This document shows positions 10,616 to 24,500 of a stretch of DNA of 64,000 nucleotides, one piece after another. This DNA comes from Erodium maritimum. Its lineage: Eukaryota; Streptophyta; Magnoliopsida; Geraniales; Geraniaceae. The translations under genes were made by a program, and so were the position numbers. The notes under the pieces were generated by a model. That model made no database searches and had not been told where the DNA came from. It saw nothing but the letters and a program-made list of their open reading frames with translations. The stretch lies in the NCBI GenBank assembly GCA_963921825.1, contig OY997589.1, forward strand, positions 54,678,546 to 54,742,545. The letters are read 5' to 3'. Numbering within the stretch: position 1 is the first letter of the stretch; the number at the start of each line of letters is the position of its first letter.

Positions 10616-13600
10616 GAGGAGGGAGAAAACACACCCTAAAAGTTGACATTTTACATGTGCTGGATGAGCTGACTGTTTATTGCTGGTCCGCGTCATCTCA
10701 TATGGTAGGCCTTATAAAAACAAAGATATTGGCAAAAGATCGAAGCAAAATGGATGTCAATTGGAGCAAGAATAGAAAAATCGCCGAAAAGAACAACAAG
10801 GAGGGATTAAACACAACAAAAAAGTTGGCGTTTTCACATGTGCTGGATGCGCAGAATGGTTATCTCATGTCCCTGTGATCTCATATGGTATTCCTTATAA
10901 AAATAAAGATATTGGCGAAAGAACGAAGCTAAACGGATTTCAAACGGAGAGGGAATTGGAAAATCAATAAAAAAAAGTCGTTTTCACATGCGATGGATGC
11001 GTTGACTGCTTAACGCCTATCCGCGTGATCTCAAATGGTAGGCCTTATAAAAATAAAGATATTGGCGAAAGAACGAAGCTAAACTGATGTCAAACGGAGC
11101 GAGAAAAGAAAAATTGCTGTAAACAAACAACAAGGAGGGATAAAACACAGCATAAAAGTCGGCGTTTTACATGTTATGTATGCGCTGACTGCTTTTCGCC
11201 TGTCCGCCTGATTTCATACTGTAGGCCTTATAAAAATAAAGATATTGACGAAAGAACGAAGTAAAACGGATGTCAAACGGAGCAGAAATAGTTAAATCGT
11301 TGAAAAATAACAAGGAGGGACAAAACACAACACAAAAGATGGCGTTTTCACATACGCTGGATGCGCTGAATGCTTATCTCCTGTCAACGTGATCTCATAT
11401 TGTAGGTCTCATAAAAATAAATATATTGGCGAAAGAATGAACCAAAATAGATGTCAAACCAGAGCGCGAATAAGAAAATCGCTGAAAAGAACAACAGGGA
11501 GGGATAAAACACAACACAAAAGTTGGCATTTTCACATGCGCTGGATGCGCTGATGCTTATCGCATGTCCATGTGATCTCATATGGTAGCCTTATAAAAAT
11601 AAGGGTAATTTTCACCTCAATACCCTAACTATTAATTTTTTTCACCTCAATACCCTAACTATTTTTAGTGGCATCTCAATACCCTAGAATGCATTTTTTT
11701 TCACTTTGATAACCGCCATCAATTTGTCATACATTTTTGGATGAAAACACTTAAAAAGTCCATAATACCACTCACTAACAATCAAATTTTAACAGCATGC
11801 CATTGGTTTTCAAAAATTCTTTAAAAAATCAGTTTTTAATGTCACAAAAATACATTCTAGGGTAGTGAGGTGCCACAAAAAATGCATTCTAGGGTAGTGA
11901 GGTGCCACAAAAATGAAATCTAGGGTAGTGAGGTGCCACAAAAAATAGTTAGGGTATGAAAGTGAAGAAAAAAGGCATTCTAGGGTAGTGAAGTGCCACA
12001 AAAAATAGTTAGGGTATTGCGGTGAAAAAAATTAATAGTTAGGGTATTGAGGTGAAAATTACCCTAAAAATAAAGATATTGGCGAAAGAACGAAGCAAAA
12101 CGGATGTCAAACGAAGCAGGAATAGGAAAATCGCTGAAAAAGAACATCAACGAAGGATCAAACACAAAAGTTGGCGTTTTAACATGCGCTGGATGCGCAG
12201 TTTGCTTATCGCTTGTCCACGTGATCTCATATGGCGGGGCTTATAAAAATAAAGATATTGCGAAAGAATGAAGCTAAAAGGATGTCAAATGGAGCGGGAA
12301 TAGGAAAATCGCTGCAAAAGAAAAAAAAGGAGGGACAAAACACAACACAAAAGTTGGCGTTTTCACATGCGCTGACTACTTATCTCCTATCCGCGTGATC
12401 TCATATGGTAGGCCTTATAAAAATAAAGATATTTGCAAACGAATAAAAGCAAAACAGGTGTCAAACGGAAAGGGAATATGAAAATCGCTGAAAAAGAATA
12501 ACAAGGCGGGACAAAACACAACACAAAAGTTCGCGTTTTACACGCTGGATGCGTTGACTGATTATCGCTTGTCCGCGAGATCTCATATGGTAGGCCTTAT
12601 GAAAATAACAATATTGACGAAAGAACGAAGCAAAACGGATGTCAAACGGAACGGGAATAGGAAAATCATTGAAAAAGAACAATGAGGGTGGACAAAACAC
12701 AACACTAAAGTTGGCGGTTTAACATGCGCAAGATGTGCTGATTGCTTATCGCATGTCTGTGTGATCTCATATGTTAGGCTTTATGAAAATAAAGATATTA
12801 GATAAATAACGAAGCAAAACGGATGTCAAACGGAGTGGGAATAAGAAAATCGCTGAAAACAAACAACAAGGAAGGAGAAAACACAACCTAAAAGTTTGTG
12901 TTTTACATGCGTTGGATGTGCTAACTGTTTATCGCCTGTCCGCGTCTTCTCATATGGTAGGCCTTATAAAAATAAGGATATTGGCGAAAGAACGAACCTA
13001 AACGGATGCCAAACAGAGTAGGAATAGGAAAGTCGGTGGGAAAGAACAACAAGGAGGGACCAAACTCAACACAAAAGTTGGCGTTTTCACATGCGCTTGA
13101 TACTCTGACTAGCTATCTCATGTCCGCGTGATCTGATATGTTAGTGCTTATAAAAATAAAGATACTGGCAAAAGAACGAAGCTAAACAGATTTCAAACGG
13201 AGCGGGAATAGGAAAATAGATGAAAAAAAAGGAGGGACAAAGTCGTTTTCACATGCGTTGGATGCGTTGACTGCTTAACGCATGTTCACGTGAACTCATA
13301 TGGCATGCCTTATAAAGATAAACATATTGGCGAAACAACGAAGCTCAACTAATGTCAAACGGAGTGTGAATAGGAAAATCGCTGAAAACGAACAACAACC
13401 AGAGACAAAACACAATACAAAAGTTGGTGTTTTGCATGTGATGGATGTGATGACTACTTTGTGCATGTCCATGTGATCTCATACTGTAGGCCTTCTAAAA
13501 ATAAAGATATTGGCGAAAGAAAGAAGCAAAACGAATGTCAAACACAGCGGGAATAGGAAAGTCGTTGAAAAAAACAACAAGGAGGGACAAAACACAACAC

Positions 13601-16600
13601 AAAAGTTGGCTTTTCCACATGCGCTGGATGCGCTGACTACTTATCGCCTGTCCGCGTGATCACATATCGTAGGCATTATAAAAATAAAGATATTGGCAAA
13701 CGAACAAAGCAAAACAGATGTCAAACGGAAAGGAAATATGAAAATCGCTAAAAAATAATAACAAGGAAGGACAAAAAAGTAGACAAAAGTTAACGTTTTA
13801 CATATGCTGGATGCGCTGACTATTGGCGAAAGGGCGAAACAAAACGAATGTCAAACAGAACGGGAATAGGAAAATCGATGAAAAAGAACAATAAGGGGGA
13901 ATAAAACACAACACAAAAGTTGGTTTTTTAACATGCCCTAGATGTGTTGACTGCTTATCGCCTATCCGCGTGATATCATATGGTAATCCTTATTAAAATA
14001 GAGATATTGGCGAAAGAATGAAGCAAAAAAGATGTCAAACGGAGCGGGAATCGGAAAATCGATAAAACGAACAACAAGGAGGGAGAAAACACAACACAAA
14101 AGATGGCGTTTTACATGCGCTGGAGGTGCGGACCTTTGATCTCCTGTCCGCGTCATCTCATATGGTAGGCCTTATAGAAATAAAGATATTGGTGAAAGAA
14201 CGAACTAAAACGGATGTCAAACGGAGCGGGAGTAGGAAAATCTCTGAAAAAGAACTACTAGGAGAGACAAAGGAGTTTTCATATGCGCTGGATGCGCTGA
14301 CTGATTAACTCCTATCTACGTGATCTCATATGGTAGGCCTCATTAAAATAAAGATGTTGGCGAAAGAACGAAGCAAAACAGATGTCAAACAGAGCGGGAA
14401 TAGGAAAATCGCTAAAAATAACAACAAGGAGTGACAAAAGACAACACAAAAGTTGGTGAATTCACATGTGTTGGATGTGCTGACTGTTTATCGCATGTCG
14501 CGTGATCTCTTATGGTGGGCATTATAAAAATAAAGATATTTGCTAACGAACGAAACAAAAAATAGGTCAAACATAGCGAGAATAGAAAAATCGCTGAAAA
14601 CAAACAACAAGGACGGACAAAACACACCACAAAAGTTGGCATTTTCACATGCGTTGGACACGCTGACATCCTATTTCCTGTCCGCGTGATATCATATGGT
14701 AGGCCTTATAAAAATAAAGATATTGGCGATAGAACGAAGCACAACGGATGTCAGACGGAGGGCGAATATGAAAACCGCTGAAAAAGAACAACACGGAGGG
14801 ATAAAAGACAATGAAAAAGTTGGCGTTTTCATATGTGCAGGAAGCCCTGACTGCTTATCACATGTCCACGTGATCTCGTATGGTAGACCTTATCAAAATA
14901 ATGATATTGGCGAAAGAACGAAGCAAAACGGATGGCAAACGAATAACAAGGAGAGACAACACACAACTCAAAAGTTGGCGTTTTCACATGCGCTGGATGT
15001 GCTGAGTTCTTTTCGCTTGTCCGCGTGATCTCATATGGTAGGCCTTATGAAAATAAATATATTTTAGAAAGAACGTCAAAAAACATAGCAGGAATAGAAA
15101 AATCGCTATAAACGAAAAACAAGGAGGGACAAATCAAAACATAAAAGTTGGCGTTTTGCATGCGCTGGATGCGCTGACATCTTATCGCATGTCCACGAGA
15201 TCTCATATGGTAGGCCTTATTAAAATGAAGATATTGGCGAAAGAACGAAGCAAAACAGATGTCAAACGTAGCGAGAGTAGTAAAATCGCTGAACACGAAC
15301 AACAAGGACGGACAAAACACAACACAAAAGTTGGCGTTTTCTCATGCGCTGGATGCGCTCACTTTTTGTCGCCTGTCCGCATGATCTCATATGGTAGGCC
15401 ATATGAAAATAAAGATATTTGGGAACGAACTACGCAAAACAAAGGTTATACGTAGCAAGAATAGTAAAATCGCTGAACACAAAAAACACGGAGGGACAAA
15501 ACGAAACACAAAAGTTTGCGTTTTCATAAGCGCTGGATGCGCGGACTCCTTATCGCTTGTCCGCGTGATCTCATATGGTAGGCATTATTAAAGTATAGAT
15601 AATTCCGAAAGAACGAAGCAAAACGGATGTCAAACGGAGCGGGAATTGGAAAATCACTAAAAACGAACAAAAAGGAGAGACAAAACACAACACAAAAGTT
15701 GGCGTTTTACATGCGCTTGATGTGTTGACTGTTTATCAATTGTCCGCATCATCTCATATTGTAGGTCTTATAGAAATAAAGATATTGGCGAAAGAACGAA
15801 GCTAAACGGATGCCAAACGGAGCGGGAATAGGAAAATCTCTGAAAAAGAACTACAAGGAGGGACAAAGGTGTTTTCATATGCGTTGGATGCATTGACTGC
15901 TTAACGCCTATCTGCGTGATCTCATATGGTAGGCATTATAAAAATAAAGATATTGGCAAACAAACAAAGCAAAACAGATGTCAAACGGAAAGGAAATATG
16001 AAAATCGCTGAAAAAGAATAACAAGGAGGGACAAAATAAAAGACACAAGTTGGTGTTTTACATGCACTGGATGCGTAAACTGCTTATCTCCTGTCCGCGT
16101 GATCTCATTTGGTCGGCCTTATGAAAATAATAATATTGACGAAAGAGCGAAGCAAAACGAATGTCAAACGGAACGGGAATAGGAAAATCGTTGAAAAAGA
16201 ACAATAAGGGGGGATAAAACACAACACAAAAAGTTGGTTTTTTAACATGCCCTAGATGTGTTGACTGCTTATCGCCTATCCGCATGATCTCATATGGTAA
16301 TCCTTATTAAAATAAAGATATTGGCGAAAGAATGAAGAAAAAAAGATGTCAAACGGAGCGAGAATCGGAAAATAGCTTAAAACGAACAACAAGGAGGGAG
16401 AAAACACAACTCAAAAGATGGCGTTTTACATGCGCTGGAGGTGCGGACCTTTTATCTCCTGTCCACGTCATCTCATATGGTAGGCCTTATAGAAATAAAG
16501 ATATTGGTGAAAGAACGAAGAAAAACGGAGGGACCAAGGAGTTTTCATATGCGCTTGATACGCTGACTGATTAACGCCTATCTACGTGATCTCATATTGT

Positions 16601-19600
16601 AGGATTCATTAAAATAAATATATTGGCGAAAGAACGAAGCAAAACAGATGTCAAACGGAGCGGGAATAGGAAAATCGCTAAAAAATAACAACAAGGAGTG
16701 ACAAAAGACAACACAAAAGTTGCCGAATTCACATGTGTTGGATGTGATGACTGCTTATCGCCTGTCCGCGTGATCTCTTATGGTAGGCCTTATAAAAATA
16801 AAGATATTTGCTAACGAACGAAACAAAACAGAGGTCAAACATAGCGGGAATAGAAAAATCGCTGAAAACAAACAACAAGGAGGGACAAAACACAACACAA
16901 AAGTTGGCTTTTTCACATGTGTTGGTACGCTGACAGCTTATTGCATGTCCCCGTGATATCATATGGTAGGCCTTATAAAAATAAAGATATTGGTGATAGA
17001 ACGAAGAACAACGGATGTCAAACGGAGGGGGAATAGGAAAACCGATTAAAACAAACAACATGGAGGCATAAAAGACAATAAAAAAGTTGGCGTTTCACAT
17101 GCGCAGGAAGCCCTGACTGCTTATCACATGTCCGCGTGATCTCATATGGTAGACCTTATCAAAATAAAGATATTGGCGAAAGAACGAAGCAAAACGGATG
17201 TCAAACGGAAAATCGCTGAACACAAACAACAAGGAGAGACAACACACAACTCAAAAGTTGGCGTTTTCACATGCGCTGGATGTGCTGAGTTCTTTTCGCT
17301 TGTCCGCGTGATCTCATATGGTAGGCCTTATGAAAATAAAGATATTTTAGAAAGAACGTCAAAAAACATAGCAAGAATAGAAAAATCGCTATAAACGAAC
17401 AACAAGGAGGGACAAATCAAAACATAAAAGTTGGCGTTTTACATGCGCTGGATTCGCTGACAGCTTATCGCATGTCCACGAGAAATCATATGGTAGGCCT
17501 TATAAAAATGAAGATATTGGCGAAAGAACGAAGCAAAACGGATGTCAAACGTAGCGAGAGTAGTAAAATCGCTGAACACGAACAACAAGGACGGACAAAA
17601 CACAACACAAAAGTTGGCGTTTTCTCATGCGTAGGATGCGCTCACTTCTTGTCGCCTATCCGCATGATCTCATATGGTAGGCCTTACGAACTACGCAAAA
17701 CAAAGGTTATACGTAGCAAGAATAGTAAAATCGTTGAACACAAAAAACACGGAGGGACAAAACGCAACACAAAAGTTTGCGTTTTCATATGCGCTGGATG
17801 CGCGGACTCCTTATCGCTTGTCTGCGTGATCTCATATGGTAGGCATTATTAAAGTATAGATATTTCCAAAAGAACGAAACAAAACGGATGTCAAACGGAG
17901 CGGGAATTGGAAAATCACTGAAAACGAACAAAAAGGATAGACAAAACACAACACAAAATTTGGCGTTTTACATGCGCTGGATGTGTTGACTGTTTATCAA
18001 CTGTCCGCATCATCTCATATTGTAGGCCTTATAGAAATAAAGATATTGGCGAAAGAACGAAGCTAAACGGATGCCAAACGGAGCGGGAATAGGAAAATCT
18101 CTGAAAAAGAACTACAAGGAGGGACAAAGGCGTTTTCATATGCGCTGGATGCGCTAACTGCTTAACGCCTATCTGCGTGATCTCATATGGTAGGCATTAT
18201 AAAAATAAAGATATTGGCAAACAAACAAAGCAAAACAGATGTCAAACGGAAAGGAAATATGAAAATCGCTGAAAAAGAATAACAAGGAGGGACAAACCTG
18301 AAGACACAAGTTGGTGTTTTACATGCGCTGGATGCGTAAATTGCTTATCTCCTGTCCGCGTGATCTCATTTGGTAGGCCTTAAGAAAATAACGATATTGG
18401 CGAAAGAGCGAAACAAAACGAATGTCAAACGGAACGGGAATAGGAAAATCGCTGAAAAAGAACAATAAGGGGGGATAAAACACAACACAAAAAAGTTGGT
18501 GTTTTAACATGCGCTAGATTTGTTGACTGCTTATCGCCTATCCGCGTGATCTCATATGGTAATCCTTATTAAAATAAAGATATTGGCGAAAGAATGAAGC
18601 AAAAAAGATGTCGAACAGAGAGGGAATCGGAAAATAGCTTAAAACGAACAACAAGGAGGGAGAAAACACAACAAAAAAGATGGCGTTTTACATGCGTTGG
18701 AGGTGCGGACCTTTTATCTTCTGTCCGCATCATCTCATATGGTAGGCCTTATAAAAATAAAGATATTGGCGAAAGAACGAAGCAAAACGGATGTCAAACG
18801 GAGCGGGAGTAGGAAAATCTCTGAAAAAAGAACTACAAGGAAGGACAAAGGAGTTTTCATATGTGTTTGATACGCTGACTAATTAATGCCTATCTACGTG
18901 ATCTCATATGGTTGGCCTCATTAAAATAAAGATATTGGCGAAAGAACGAAGCAAAACAGATGTCAAACGAAGCGGGAATAGGAAAATCGCTAAAAAATAA
19001 CAACAAGGAGTGACAAAAGACAACACAAAAGTTGCCGAATTCACATGTGTTGGATGTGATGACTGCTTATCGCCTGTCCGCGTGATCTCTTATGGTAGGC
19101 CTTATAAAAATAAATATATTTGCTAACGAACGAAACACAAAGGGTCAAACATAGCGGGAATAGAAAAATCGCTGAAAACAAACAACAAGGAGGGACAAAA
19201 CACAACACAAAAGTTGGCTTTTTCACATGTGTTGGTACGCTGACAGCTTATTGCATGTCCCCGTGATATCATATGGTAGGCCTTATAAAAATAAAGATAT
19301 TGGTGATAGAACGAAGAACAACGGATGTCAAACGGAGGAGGAATAGGAAAACCGCTGAAAAAGAACAACACGGAGGAATAAAAGACAATAAAAAAGTTAG
19401 CATTTTCACATGCGCAGGAACCCTGACTGCTTATCACATGTCCGCGTAATCTCATATGGTAGACATTATCAAAATAAAGATACTGGCGAAAGAACGAAGT
19501 AAAACGGATGTCAAACGGAAAATCGCTGAAAACGAACAACAAGGAGAGACAAAACACAACTCAAAAGTTGGCGTTTTCACATGCGCTGGATGTGCTGAGT

Positions 19601-21520
19601 GGTTTTCGCTTGTCCGCGTGATCTCATATGATAGGCATTATGAAAATAAAGATATTTGGGAACGAACTACGCAAAACAGAGGTTATACGTAGCGAGAATA
19701 GTAAAATCGCTGAAAACAAAAAACACGGAGGGACAAAAGGCAACACAAAAGTTGGCGTTTTCATATGCGCTGGATGCGCTGACTGCTTATCGCTTGTCCG
19801 CGTGATCTCATACGGTAGGCATTATTAAAATATAGATATTGCCGAAAGAACGAAGAAAAACGGATGTCAAACGGAGCGGAAATTGGAAAATCACTGCAAA
19901 ACGAACAAAAAGGAGAGACAAAACACAACACAAAAGTTGGTGTTTTACATGTGATGGATGTGTTGACTGTTTATCGACTGTCCGCATCATCTCATATTGT
20001 AGGCCTTATAAAAATAAAGATATTGGCGAAAGAACGAAGCTAAACGGGTGTCAAACAGAGCGGGAATAGGAAAATCTCTTAAAAAGAACTGCAATAAGGG
20101 ACAAAGGCGTTTTCATATGCGTTGGATGCTCTGACTGCTTAATGCCTATCTACGTGATCTCATATGGTAGGCCTTATTCAAATAATGATATTGGCGAAAG
20201 AACGAAGCACAACAGATGTCAAACAGAGCGGGAATAGGAAAATCGCTGAAAACGAACAAGTAGGAGGGACAAAACACAACACAAAAGTTGGTGTTTTCAC
20301 ATGCGCTGACTGCTTATTATCTGTCCGCGTGATCTCATATGCTCGGCCTTATAGAAGTAAAGATATGGGCGAAAGAACGAAGCTAAACGGATGTCAAACG
20401 GAGCGAGAGAAGGAAAATCTCGGAAAAAGAACTACAAGCGGGGACAAAGGCGTTTTCATATGCGTTGGATGCGCTTACTGAATAACGCATGTCTACGTAA
20501 TTTCATATGGTAGGCCTCATTAAAATAAAGATATTGGCGAAACAAAGAAGCAAAACAGAAGCCAAACGGAGCAGGAATAGGAAAATCGCTAAAAAATAAC
20601 AACAAGGAGTGACAAAACACAACACAATAGTTGGCGAATTCACATGTGTTGGATGTGCTGACTGCTTATCGCCTGTCCGCGTGATTTCTTATGGTAGGCC
20701 TTATAAAAACAAAGATATTTGCTAATGAACGAAACAAAACAGAGGTCAAACATAGCGGGAATAGTAGAATCGCAGAAAAAGAATAACAAGGAGGGACAAA
20801 ACACAACACAAAAATTGACATTTTCACATGCACTAGAAAAGATATTGGCGATAGAACAAAGCTCAACGGATGTCAAATGGAGGGGGAATAGGAAAACTGC
20901 TGAAAAAGAACAACACGAAGGGAGAAAACAAAAGAAAAAGTTGTGGTTTTCATATGCGCAGGAAGCGCTGACTGCTTATCACATTTCTGCGTGATCTGAT
21001 ATGGTAGACCTTATCAAAATAAAGATATTGGCGAAAGAACGAAGCAAAACTGATGTCAAATGGAGCGGGAATCGGAAAATCGCTGAAAACGAACAACAAG
21101 TAGAGACAAAACACAACTGAAAAGTTGGCGTTTCACATGCGCTGGATGTGTTGAGTGCTTTTCTCTTGTCCGCGTGATCTCATATGGTATGCCTTATGAA
21201 AATAAAGATATTGGCGAAAGAACGAAGCAAAACGGATGTCGAACGTATCGAGAGTAGTAAAATCGCTGAACACAAAGAACAAGGAGGGACAAAACACAAC
21301 AGAAAAGTTGGCGTCTTCACATGCGCTGGATGCGCTCACTGCTTGTCGCCTGTCCGCATGATCTCATATGGTAGGCCTTATGAAAATAAAGATATTTGCG
21401 AACGAATTACGAAAACATAGGTTAAACAAAGCGGGAATAGTAAAATCGCTTAAAACGAACAACAAGCAGGGACAAAACGCAACACAAAAGTTGGCGTTTT
21501 CACATGCGCTGGATGTGCGG
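10616..21520 (+). repeat. ~182-bp tandem satellite array, about 57 monomers, with higher-order units
   Basis: Each monomer carries the words CTCATATGGTAGGCCTTATA, AAAATAAAGATATTGGCGAA, AACGGATGTCAAACGGAGCG and TTTTCACATGCGCTGGATGC. Successive CTCATATGGTAGG boxes at 10698, 10880, 11213, 11394 and 11577 are about 182 bp apart, with a shorter ~150-bp variant monomer at 10880-11030. Monomer length is in the range of plant centromeric satellites. Segments recur at about 2.26-2.31 kb (for example EcoRI GAATTC at 14458, 16725 and 19037, then 20636). A MITE interrupts the array at 11603-12064. The left edge joins a truncated copia LTR and the right edge is cut by a gypsy LTR at 21521. Reading frames on both strands are by-products of the repeat and are not genes. 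Role in centromere function is inference only. Confidence 0.95.
11603..12064. mobile_element. Mutator-type MITE inserted in a satellite monomer
   Basis: Ends are perfect inverted repeats: GGGTAATTTTCACC at the left and GGTGAAAATTACCC at the right. It is flanked by an exact 9-bp duplication, TAAAAATAA, at 11594-11602 and 12065-12073; removing the element and one copy restores a normal monomer. A 9-bp duplication and GGG-start termini point to the Mutator (MULE) superfamily. Internally it has several copies of CATTCTAGGGTAGTGAGGTG and AATAGTTAGGGTATT, a subterminal-repeat pattern. It has no coding capacity, so it depends on a transposase elsewhere. Confidence 0.88.
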
Positions 21521-24500
21521 TGTAAGAACCGCCTCCGGTCGATCCCGGTCGAACCGGTGAATCCTGGCAAAAGTTGACTTTTTGCTGGAAAAGTCAACTG
21601 ATGACTTCGGGAGTCATTCGGGACCTTTCCGGGGCCCAAAAAGCTTAGTTGGGCTGTTTCCTTTCAAATGACTGTAGTTATGGAAAAGTCAACATTCGGA
21701 AAACGGAGACTTTTTATAGGCTAAACCCTATTTAATTAGGTGTGCTGGAATTATTTAAGGACAAGATGGTACCCACTTGGACACTTGTCCATAGTGGCTT
21801 GGAGGAGAATAAATGGGTCTCTACTGACCCATTTGCCCTCACTTATGCCTAAGGAAAGGTAAGAGAGGAAGGGGGCAATTTGGACTTTTCCCACCAATAG
21901 GTTTTAAGTGCACTTGGAACAACATTGCAGCTCACAAATTCCATTGGTGGCCGAAAATTGCTAGGAGGAGAGAAGAGGAAGAACACCTTGCTTGGTGAAG
22001 TGGAAAGTGAAGAAAGGAGACACCTTTGAGAGATTTCCTTCACCAAATCATCTCCAATTTAGCTCCTCTTCATCCCATTCCCATTCTCAAGGTAAGTAAA
22101 CTCTTAAATCCTTCTTTCAATCATATTTTGGTTGTGGGTTTTTATGGGTTTTGCTAGAACTAGATGGGTTTTGCTTGCATGGTTGTTTGATGATACTTTT
22201 TGGTGAAGAATAGTGAGGTTTAGGTTGATTTTGTTTAGATTGTTGATTCTTTTTTGAAACCCATTAAGGGTAGTGAAGTTGGGGGGTTTTTGATGACTGT
22301 TTTGGAGCTTGATGTTGGTAAAAATGGAGTTTTTGAGGTACTTTTTCGTAGAAACGAAGTTGGAGAAGAAGGGGTTAGGGCTGCCCATATCTGATACGGA
22401 ACGAGGCACGGAAGGGGCTTGGTTCCGGCCCTCTACGCGGCACGGAACGGGTCGCAGACCGGCCCTCTGAGTGGCACGGTCCGGATCCCAGACCAGACCT
22501 CTGAGCGGCATGGTCCAGGCCTGGTTCCGGGCCTCTGAGAGGCACGGTCCGGGACTGGTTCCGGGCCTCTGAGGGGCACGGTCTGGGCCGGTTTCCAGAT
22601 CCGTGGGCCGTCTGAGTTGGGCCTAGTTTGGGCCCAATTTACCTTTTAGCCCAAGTTTTCATCGTTAAGGGTATTTTAGGTAGTTTACTATAAAACCGAC
22701 TTTGTTTAGTTTATAATTATAGGATTAATTTGTGATCCAAGACCTTGGACCCAAGCTCGACGGAAGAGGAGGCCTTTGGAACCGCGTGAGATGTAAGAAC
22801 CGCTCCAAGTCAGCGCCGGTCAAATCGGCGGAAAAATAGGAAAATTTAAAATTTTGGGACAAACACCTAAATGAACCTAATTTTGACACCGAGGGTCATA
22901 TCGGACTTAAGTTGACCTCGACATCGACCAAAGTTAGTTCTGGGGGACCCAGGGCAATCTTTTGACCAAATTGGGAAAGGTTGACTTTTTGTTGGAAAAG
23001 TCAACCGAGCGACGTTTTGGTCCGTTCGAGGCCCGTTTTGGATCCAAAAAGATTAGTCGTTGTTACAGCGGTCTTAGTTGGGCCGTTTCCTTGTAGCACG
23101 TGAAATTTCGTAATTTCTTGGAAAATGGGCCCGTCTGGGGCCCGAGACGGCCGAATTTCGTGAATCTGACAGAAAAATATCTACAAAGATATTTTTTAAA
23201 AGGGTGGGACCCACTTGCCACTTGTCACACAAGTGGTGGTGGTAGGTATTTTTTAACAAAACAAAGGGAAGAGAGGAGTGGGGTGTTCGGCCATATAAAA
23301 AAAAGAGAAAAAGAGAGAGAAAGAAGAGAGAGAAAGGGAAGGAGAGAAAAGGAAAGAAAAGGGGAGATTTTTGAAGATTGTCGACGATTCGGCCGTTGGA
23401 TCGTGTTTTTTCTTGTGAAATCGTCATCCCCTCATCGTTGCCTACGGTAAGAACCCGTCTTTTTCTTGTTTTGGAACGTTTGAATTTTAGGATTTGAGTT
23501 TAAATGGGTTGATTAAGGTTGGGTTAAGGATTGGGGTTCGTTAGGAACGTTTTGGAGCGAAAAGGAACATTTTTCGTTGTGGCCGTGTGGGGCCCACTTG
23601 CCCGGGCCTCGGGTTTTTCGTGATCGGGTGGTTTTGGACGAACCCCGAATCGATAATTCACACCCGGAACGAATTATGGGATTAAATTTTGGAAATTGGA
23701 AATTTTGGGTTTAGAAACTTTAAACGCGAATTAAATCGCTCGGAAGTCGGAAAATTCCATCGATTGCGTTGGAACACTTGAATTATTTTAGGATCGTAGA
23801 AACGAAAACGGGAATTTTCGGAACCCCGGAAACGTTTTCCGATCCCGGGCAGATTCGCCGAGCCGGGCGAATCGGGTCTTTCCGGGCCCATTGTTGACAA
23901 TGTCGAGTAATTGGGAAGTTTGGGAGGGATTGGCATTGTCGGGGTTGCATTTGGTCGTCAAATTCACTAAAATTCAGCTTTGCTTGCGAACACAAAAAGT
24001 GTTTTAATTTGTGATCTTGTTGGATCGTGCCGCCGACCGCTGAAAGAGGAGGCTAAGCGGGTGACTGCGAGCATGCCGGAGCTTGAGCGTGGATATTTGG
24101 AAAGAAATACGAGGTAGGGAAAAGTAGCCAGATATCGGCCTTGACTAGGGAAAGTTATTAGTAGAAATGCATGTGACACTTGGTGGTGTCATAGGATAAG
24201 TGAATTTATCGAACAATAGAAATGCAGGTGGGCACTTAGTTGTGCCCGTAGGTTAAGTAACTGTTGCGTTTGTGATTGTGGCTATGTGTGCCTTTGGGGT
24301 GTTGAACCGTATGTTATTGGTGGTGTTTCGTGGGTGGCCATGTGTGCCTTTGGGGTATTGAACCCGTATGTTACTGGTTGTGTTTCGTGGGAGGCCATGT
24401 GTGCCTGTGGGGTGTTAAACCTGTATGGTTGTTGATTGACTTGCTGAGGGGTAGTTAGTCGCTATATTATTGTCGCTATTTGTTGAACCTTGTGTGATGA

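Noticed and set aside
10616-21520. CENP-B box-like motif in the satellite
   Set aside because: I looked for the TTCG....A..CGGG pattern on both strands of a typical monomer. The closest, around AACGGAGCGGGAA, lacks the TTCG half and the right spacing.
10597-21639. Many 60-144 codon frames on both strands with similar peptides
   Set aside because: They arise from translation of the satellite monomer and its variants; none is longer than about a monomer or so, and both strands are equally affected.
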